A stretch of 64,000 bases of DNA from the NCBI GenBank assembly GCA_054601695.1, contig BAAHQB010000471.1:1-64000 (forward strand), written 5' to 3'. The notes beneath the pieces are model-generated. The model was not told where the DNA came from, did no database searches, and saw nothing but the letters and a program-made list of their open reading frames with translations. Positions 1 through 64,000 of the stretch are shown here, piece after piece. The DNA is from Amorphochlora amoebiformis. Its lineage: Eukaryota; Cercozoa; Chlorarachniophyceae. How positions within the stretch are numbered: the stretch's first letter is position 1; each line of letters begins with the position of its first letter. The position numbers were made by a program, and so were the translations under genes.

Positions 1-22
1 CTACCATACCACTGCGCTAACA

Positions 23-38
23 GGTTATGAGCCTCAGC
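23..38 (+). other. Primer-binding site, initiator tRNA-Met anticodon-arm type
   Basis: GGTTATGAGCCTCAGC directly follows the CA end of the LTR. Its reverse complement reads as a tRNA-Met anticodon stem and loop (stem, CTCATAA loop with CAT anticodon, stem). Drosophila copia uses an internally cleaved half tRNA-iMet and has a very similar site at the same place, so half-tRNA priming is the likely mode. The ATG at 27-29 inside this site is also the apparent gag start. Confidence 0.75.
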
Positions 39-1104
39 ATTAAGGACCTACTGGCCCTCTCCACGAAGATGAATCTTAGCAAGAGTGACTATGAGGACTA
101 CCGCCTACGAGTGAAGAACATGTTCCGTGCTGTCGGGTTCGCTCAGGCTTTCGAAGTCCCCGTCGCCCCTAAGATGCCTTCACTCGAGCCAGACTCCGAA
201 CCAGAGACACCATTCAAGCCCGTGATGAAGTCCCGGAAGAAAAAGAAAAGTCCAAGGCCCAGGAAGAAGCACCAAATCGATGCTGCATCCTACCAAACCT
301 TTGAGCATCTCAACATCTTCTCCTCAGAGACTTGCGAAGGCTACTCCATGAGTAAAGTGCTATCTACGCCAGAGTATATCTGGAAAGCTTACTACTCGTC
401 ACTCGACCCCAGCGAGGCGAAGGCGAGAGATCAAGCCCATGCAGTACTGGCACTTACCCTCGGAAACAAGTACAGCTACCTACAACATGGAAAGGACGAT
501 CCAGCCTACCTCTGGGCCAAGATTAGAGATAAGTTCGAAGGACCGACAATGCATCAGTACCTCCACTTGTCCCGCAAGCTCGCAAATCTTCAGATGAAAC
601 CGCAACAATGATTTCCTCAAGTACGCCAGCGAGATCGAGCTCTTGATCCGCAAGCTACAGGCACATGGAGACAAGTTCCTTGAGAAACGTAAGGTGAGCT
701 CCCTACTAGCCGGGCTAGACGTCCAAGAGTACGACTCCATCATGGCGGTGCTTGAGAACAAGGAAGTTATCAGCTTCCAGGAGACCGTAAGCAGGATCGC
801 TGCCTATCTTCGACGCAAAGAAGATCATAAGAGTGATTACACATGGAGCGATATCACAGCTTCGCTTCGTGACAAGGTGAGGCAGTGCCATCATTGCGGC
901 AAGAAAGGGCACACTAAGAGGACCTGCTGGGAACTTTATGGTAAGCCCGGGGCTACCAAAAAGGGGGAGCATGAAGATTCCAATGCAGCCGGCCTAGTCG
1001 ACAGCGACGACGACTACAATTGGAGCGGCGATACAGCGGAAGAGCATGAGACTACTTACTCAAAAGCGCAGCCAAGCCAACAACTTGCAGGATGTACGCG
1101 TTGA
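27..1104 (+). pseudogene. gag: Copia-type gag with one frameshift
   Basis: Two frames together cover a copia-type Gag. The first (27-611) starts at the ATG inside the primer site, has a Lys/Arg-rich patch near residues 68-82 and runs into the UBN2-type capsid domain. The second (open from about 601 to 1104) continues that domain and ends with a zinc knuckle CHHCGKKGHTKRTC (C-x2-C-x4-H-x4-C) and an acidic tail. The frames differ by a single-base indel near 598-601, so this copy cannot make intact Gag without frameshifting. Gag would form the particle that packages element RNA. Domain assignment is by motif reading only. Confidence 0.85.
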
Positions 1105-1110
1105 GGGGGA
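1101..1110 (+). other. Polypurine tract of the retroelement
   Basis: TTGAGGGGGA lies immediately before the TG of the 3' LTR, which is the expected position for second-strand priming. Confidence 0.75.
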
Positions 1111-1368
1111 TGTTACAGCATAGAGCTAGCACGGAACCTATAGCTAGTTAACTACGCGTCGGATCGCTAGACTACCGTCATATTCGTAATCTACGCATGC
1201 GAATTAGCAATAGTCATCCGAGGGGAAGACCTTCCAATGGAAGACCTTAGGTAGGGAAGGCCTTCTAAGCGAGAATTTTCTTGAGAATTTAGTCATTATC
1301 ATTTGCCATAATCCAAACGGACTTGAATCGAACTCTGGACTACCATCTACCATACCACTGCGCTAACA
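1111..1368 (+). repeat. 3' LTR, family A (258 bp)
   Basis: It begins TGTTACAGCA and ends GCGCTAACA, with TGTTA/TAACA inverted termini. Related copies lie at 16946-17419, 42862-43132 and, inverted, at about 28158-28420. The last ~60 bp read on the minus strand resemble a tRNA, with an A-box-like TTAGCGCAGTGG and a B-box-like AGTTCGATTCA. The next gene's first ATG is only 49 bp downstream. Confidence 0.85.
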
Positions 1369-1417
1369 ATATATATATAAATAGTGCTGGGTGTCTCGAA
1401 GGGCTTATATCGTGACG

Positions 1418-36377
<34,960 letters not shown>

Positions 36378-37864
36378 AAAGTGAATGTTCAGTAGCCAGA
36401 CAGACTAAAGCTAGTAAGAGTGAATGTGTGGCAGTTTTTTGTTGTGCACAATTTTAAGTTGAATTTTTCTCAATGATACAGTTAATTAAGCTTTTATTCG
36501 AGATCGTACGGGTGCAACAATATTACATATTATGTAGTGATACTAGTTACTAGTAATGACTCATTTATATGCCCGACTGCGCGTACGTGTAACTTACGCA
36601 TGTCTGTATCAATTAGGCGCGCACAGTTGTTCCATGTTATATACGTATGTATCAGTGGGAATAGGATCGTTCGCGTACTGAATCTTAAAATGTAGCTATG
36701 ATGTGTGTGAAGGGCCTATAAGTCGTTAAATTTGTAACCTTTACAGTATGATACGTACACTCTAGATACTAGCCTAGGCGCTCTATGATAGCGTACTAGA
36801 CGAAAACGCCATAGTGTACTACATGCTACTTCACCATTAGTACGTACGTATACGGACACTAATCGAAGTTCAATAATATCCTCTAGAAAACCAGTCTAAT
36901 AGGAGTGGGCATTTTACCTCGTGCATCTTGAGCTTCACACACATCTCATAGTGTTGCAACGATATACGTATACAAGTCTAGCAAGTACGTGTATGTGCAT
37001 GCCGACTTTGTAGAGTTTCGTGCGTAAACATCGAATTACCGACGCATACGTACGTGCACATACACCAGATACATGCGCATGAACAACATCTAGTAATATT
37101 GTCTATTAGTATGTACGGTGTAAGTATATGTATTGCAGCAATTACATACGTTATGATACGTACGTACACTGTTTATACGTACGTACAACACTACTACATA
37201 TATTCATACGCCTGCGGATAGATACGTCGGTACATTTTTGTGACGCGACACATTCCAGACATTATGATGAGGCATCGCATCTAGATGTTTTCGTATATTG
37301 TATGTCGCATTATTGATGGTTGTAAGTGTCTCACTCAGTACCTACGTCTAGTACGTGTATTTGCGTAGGATAAACCTAAAAATATGCACGTACTGTACGT
37401 CTCCATAAACTAAACTGTATCAGTAATTACCAATTCATCCAACATATTCACATCTGTAATTACTGGGCTTCATTATAATATTGACTTTCACTGCGTATGA
37501 AAATCTATTTATATGAAAACTTTACTATCGTAATATATGCATTTCACATTATATGTGAGTTAGCTTCTACTTCTCGGCTGTCAGAAGGCTCACTGCCGTG
37601 GTTGACAACGAAGACAGCTTAGTTCCCCGTGAACCTGCAATTAGGGATTCCAAATTAAGAGTAGATGCGGAGGTTGTTCAATAAGGATGTGGACATAATT
37701 ATATTACGTTTATTTACGTCTATAGATGTGCATTTTCAACGCAAAAGCATGCATGCGCATGTATGTATACACGCATGCAAAAATAATAAGAAATACCGAA
37801 ATAATATCACTGTTATGCGGTACCTGGCAAGCCGAACACTTGCATATGAGATGGTTGAAACTAT
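36378..37864. other. Intergenic spacer between converging genes
   Basis: There is no (TA)n repeat and no convincing exon. It holds the 3' ends of both neighbours. Repeated ACGTACGTA/TACGTA motifs are scattered through 36830-37360. An ATG-led frame at 37665-37922 (+) has no recognisable domain and overlaps the proposed last exon of the opposite gene, so it is not called. Confidence 0.6.
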
Positions 37865-53393
<15,529 letters not shown>

Positions 53394-54012
53394 AGAACGA
53401 GAGAAGACACGTGTGGGATTCGCGGGGATTTCGTTTAAACCCCGGATTTAGACTTTCGTTTGTCACGCAGGAAAGTCACCACTATATCGGAACAATCTAG
53501 ATTCCGAGCGAATGGCGTCGTGATGTCCATCGTACTTGCGCACCTGCTCTCGTTGCTGTATGCGATCCCACGGGAGAGAGTTTCGTTCGGATCTCTGAAT
53601 ACTAGATGCGTGTCTCTATCGTGTTGGAGAAGAACCAGAGGTTATGATAAATCCTGTGTTTTTCGATATGCCAATATTAATTTACCGCTTCAATTTTCCG
53701 CTCCTCTCCCCCATCCTCCTCCCGCCTTCAATTCTGGAATATTAAACAGTATATTGGTCTCCTGACAATTAAATTTCTCACACTCTCTCTATCTCCTTTT
53801 CTACATCCGGTTTCTCTCTGATCTAACTGTCCCCCCCTTTCTCTTTCCATTTCCAAGGGCGCCTAAGACATGTTCGCTATGTTGTTACATCATCTGCGGC
53901 TGCAGCGCGTCGAATTTTCCCGAAATTATAAAGTTAAAAACGAAACGAAAAATTAAAAGAAAAGAAAGAGATGCGTGATTAGGATTGAGGCTACGTGGGG
54001 GTGAAGGAGTTA
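53394..54012. promoter_or_regulatory. Putative bidirectional promoter region
   Basis: The 0.5-0.6 kb spacer between the Ariadne start (53393, minus) and the CacyBP-like gene (plus) has no TA repeat. It includes a pyrimidine-rich stretch at 53690-53860. No TATA box or other motif can be assigned with confidence. Confidence 0.4.
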
Positions 54013-54080
54013 TGGAACATAAGGATGTTGGGATAGCTTCATTGAGTATACAGGAGGAGAATGAAGAGTATACAGGAGGA
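54013..54080 (+). CDS. Possible first exon of the CacyBP/SIP-like gene
   Basis: ATG at 54013 opens [19 protein letters not shown], acidic and short, followed by GTATAC donors at about 54047 and 54069 inside a 22-bp tandem repeat. Neither donor gives the phase needed by exon 54839, so the true first exon is unresolved. An ATG at 53870 is an alternative. Confidence 0.3.
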
Positions 54081-54098
54081 GAATGAGATATAAAAAAT

Positions 54099-54176
<78 letters not shown>

Positions 54177-54184
54177 GTATATGT

Positions 54185-54233
54185 GTGTAGAGAGGGATAT
54201 TCAGTCTCAGATACATATTGTAAAAAATATATA

Positions 54234-54276
<43 letters not shown>

Positions 54277-54342
54277 AAATCAATATAAAAACATATCTAT
54301 ACCTATACACATACATACACACATATACATATATATATATAC

Positions 54343-54416
<74 letters not shown>

Positions 54417-54680
54417 GTACGTAGGCTGGTGAGAAGGCTGTTGAAAGAGTAGAGAGGGATATTCAGTTTCAGATACATATTATATGTATATATATATATA
54501 TATATATATGCATATAGCTAAATATATAATAATATATCTATACATACATATACATATATTATATATACACACACATACATATATATATATAATATATATA
54601 TGTAATTATATATATACGTACGTAGGCTGATAAGAAGGCTGTTGAAGGAGTAGAGAGGGATATTCAGTTTCAGATACATA
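54185..54680 (+). pseudogene. Three partial copies of exon 54839-54925
   Basis: Copies at about 54190-54220, 54423-54475 and 54625-54677 repeat up to the first 48 nt of the exon, two of them with the CGTAG acceptor (GTAGAGAGGGATATTCAGTT is common to all). Each breaks into ATACATAT at the same base and lacks the second half and the donor. Confidence 0.9.
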
Positions 54681-54691
54681 TTATATGTATA

Positions 54692-54755
<64 letters not shown>

Positions 54756-54794
54756 TATATCTAAATCAATATAAGAATATATCTATACATATAC

Positions 54795-54829
<35 letters not shown>

Positions 54830-54838
54830 CGCACGTAG

Positions 54839-61921
<7,083 letters not shown>

Positions 61922-62086
61922 TACATAACCATAAACCTTGGCAGTAATGGGTTGGTTAGGATCAGATTATTCAGCATGTCTTAGTCCGAGGGTCCACACA
62001 GAGTGGGGCTATAGTGCTGTTTGAGATCACAGCAGATCGTGCTGTTGGGGGGTGGTGTGTGTTGATGTGGGTGGTGAGTTGTGGGC

Positions 62087-62141
62087 ATGGATGAGTTGTA
62101 TGCGATTAGGGTTGGAGCTAATTCGAATGGGTTTATTGATG

Positions 62142-62172
<31 letters not shown>

Positions 62173-62859
62173 GTGTGTGTGTGTGTGTACGTGTAGAATA
62201 TATTGGTATATACTGATGGTTGTAAAACAGAAGGGTTACATATTTGCGCATGTCGGTGTGAAATGTGTACGTGTATGTTTTTTTTGTGTAACTTGATTTT
62301 TTTTTTTTATAGAAATATGTATATTTTTATATGTTTGTATGTGAATATATGTATGTGTAAGAGTAATACAATCACAATATTGACAGTAATTGGAATGGGG
62401 TTCACATGTATGTGTAATGTGTATGTGCATGTGTGTGTTTTTTTTTTTTGTGTTTATTGGGGTTTTTTGTTTTTGTTTTTGTTTTTTTTTTCATATATTT
62501 GTATGTAAATATATGTATGTGAATTGATGTGTTTTATATCTTGTTTTGATATTTTGGAAGTTTTTTCATATTTTTTTCAAATTTATGTTTTTTAATTTCT
62601 TTTTTTTCTAGTTTTTATTTATAAATGTGTATATATTCATAGATTTCCACCCGGACCACCACAGGAGCCAAGGAGTGTCCGACCGGGTTATTATAGATAT
62701 ATGTACCTATATATTTTAATGTACATATATATATGTATATATATATATATGAATAATATATATTTATATTATATATATATATATATGTATATATAATATA
62801 ATATACTACTTTACTACCAATATATACTTCCCTATAGAGTGTCCAGGTTATTACATGTA

Positions 62860-62911
<52 letters not shown>

Positions 62912-63026
62912 ATATATATAATACATATATATATACATAAATTGTATATATAAATTATATATTGCTTCAATACAAATATATACCTCTCTATAGAGTGTCC
63001 GACCAGGATATATATATACATATATT

Positions 63027-63059
<33 letters not shown>

Positions 63060-63061
63060 GT

Positions 63062-63092
<31 letters not shown>

Positions 63093-63191
63093 GTTATATA
63101 TACATATATATATATATATACATATATATATATGCTACTTTAATACAAATATATACCTACAGGAAAACCAGAAGGACCCACGTATATATTT

Positions 63192-63237
<46 letters not shown>

Positions 63238-63293
63238 ACATATATATAGGAGAACCAGTCAGACCCATGTTTTCAAGACCTGCGGGTATTGTA

Positions 63294-63335
<42 letters not shown>

Positions 63336-63479
63336 CATATATATAGAGAGAGATATATATAGGTGTGTGTGTGTGTGTTGTATGCTGTGTGTGTGTGTTT
63401 GTGTTTATATGCTTATGATATTAGGTAATATGTATATATTTATATATATATATATATATGTATGTATATTCATGTAGAT

Positions 63480-63510
<31 letters not shown>

Positions 63511-64000
63511 ATATGTATGTGTGTGTGTGTGTGTATATATATATATAAATATATATATTTATATATATATATATATACTCAGGTTACGATTAAGAGTAGA
63601 AACATATTTATAAAATCATATATGCAATATATATAAATATAGATGTATATGTATAATATTATATATAGTACGTACACGTGTGTTATGTGTATTTATACAT
63701 GTATACATACATATATGCATGTATCTATGTATAACATTATCTATATACAGATAAAAATATATATCTATATATACACATTGTATAGACATACATACATATA
63801 TACATATATATACATATTAATAATACATATGTATTGACAAATACATATATATATATACACATACAAAAATATTTATATCATCGTACATATTAAGGTTTTG
63901 ACGGTAAGGAGGGTTTGCGTAACAAGCCGCCTCCGCCTCCGCCTCCTCCTCTGCCGTTACCACGAGATGATCAGCCGTTACCATGAGATGATCAGCCGTT
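62087..64000 (+). CDS. Partial gene of unknown function, reading frame ambiguous
   Basis: Candidate exons 62087-62140 ([21 protein letters not shown]), 62643-62686, 63163-63181, 63250-63285 and 63895-end have TAG acceptors and GT donors. Read in phase from the ATG they stay open. A different frame of the last exon gives a more protein-like [18 protein letters not shown] and stops at 63954. Worn partial copies (AGTGTCC at 62838 and 62989) complicate the choice. The window ends inside the gene, so the product cannot be named. Confidence 0.35.

Larger units (their letters stand above)
1..1368 (+). mobile_element. Copia-type LTR retroelement without pol (5' LTR cut by window start)
   Basis: The order is: last 22 nt of the 5' LTR (1-22), primer-binding site, gag, polypurine tract (1101-1110), 3' LTR (1111-1368). 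The 22 visible bases of the 5' LTR match the last 22 of the 3' LTR exactly, which suggests a recent insertion. There is no protease, integrase, reverse transcriptase or RNase H. A short frame at 1082-1123 next to the polypurine tract could be the last codons of a deleted pol; this is inference. The element is therefore non-autonomous, like the TR-GAG elements described in plants, and would depend on another element for reverse transcription and integration. Confidence 0.85.

Noticed and set aside
480-972. Minus-strand frames within the gag region
   Set aside because: Shadows of gag.
1308-1368. Functional tRNA gene at LTR ends
   Set aside because: A- and B-box-like motifs are present but no complete cloverleaf or acceptor stem can be drawn.
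53460-53765. 101-codon + strand frame in the divergent promoter region
   Set aside because: No domain and no phase link to the CacyBP-like exons; more likely chance in GC-balanced spacer.

Overview
The window is nuclear DNA of an intron-rich unicellular eukaryote that I cannot place taxonomically. The evidence is spliceosomal GT-AG introns, TTAGGG/CCCTAA telomere-type repeats, a Ty1/copia-type retroelement, and Ariadne RBR and CacyBP/SIP genes. Most of the 64 kb is (TA)n microsatellite lying inside introns. Exons are short (about 30-200 nt), of balanced base composition, and can be read by carrying codon phase across GT...AG boundaries. Nearly all long open frames made of Tyr/Ile, Ser/Leu, Asn or Glu/Arg runs are translated microsatellite.

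Layout. (1) Positions 1-1368: a copia-type element without pol (end of 5' LTR, primer site, gag broken by one frameshift, polypurine tract, 3' LTR). (2) 1418-36377, + strand: one long gene of more than 55 exons and roughly 1,170 residues. It has an N-terminal region with degenerate EF-hand-like segments, two PH domains in tandem, a low-complexity linker, a long coiled coil and a basic tail. It looks like a membrane- or cytoskeleton-associated coiled-coil protein. (3) 36378-37864: intergenic, without TA repeats. (4) 37865-53393, - strand: a 28-exon Ariadne-type RBR ubiquitin ligase with UBA-like, RING1, IBR, Rcat and Ariadne domains and two C-terminal RanBP2-type zinc fingers. All phases agree (2,439 nt, 812 codons plus stop). 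(5) 53394 to about 54000: putative bidirectional promoter. (6) About 54000-61921, + strand: a CacyBP/SIP (Siah-interacting protein) homologue with helical N terminus, CS domain and SGS-like C terminus. (7) 62087 to the window end, + strand: exons of a further gene, reading frame ambiguous.

An E3 ligase and a CacyBP/SIP homologue, both from ubiquitin pathways, are divergently transcribed from one spacer. The PH/coiled-coil gene converges on the ligase.

The most unusual feature is that many introns hold one to five decaying copies of the edge of the neighbouring exon, with its splice site, embedded in (TA)n. Telomere-type CCCTAA repeats also sit inside introns, mostly in the orientation that supplies CTAAC branch-point-like motifs to the transcript.
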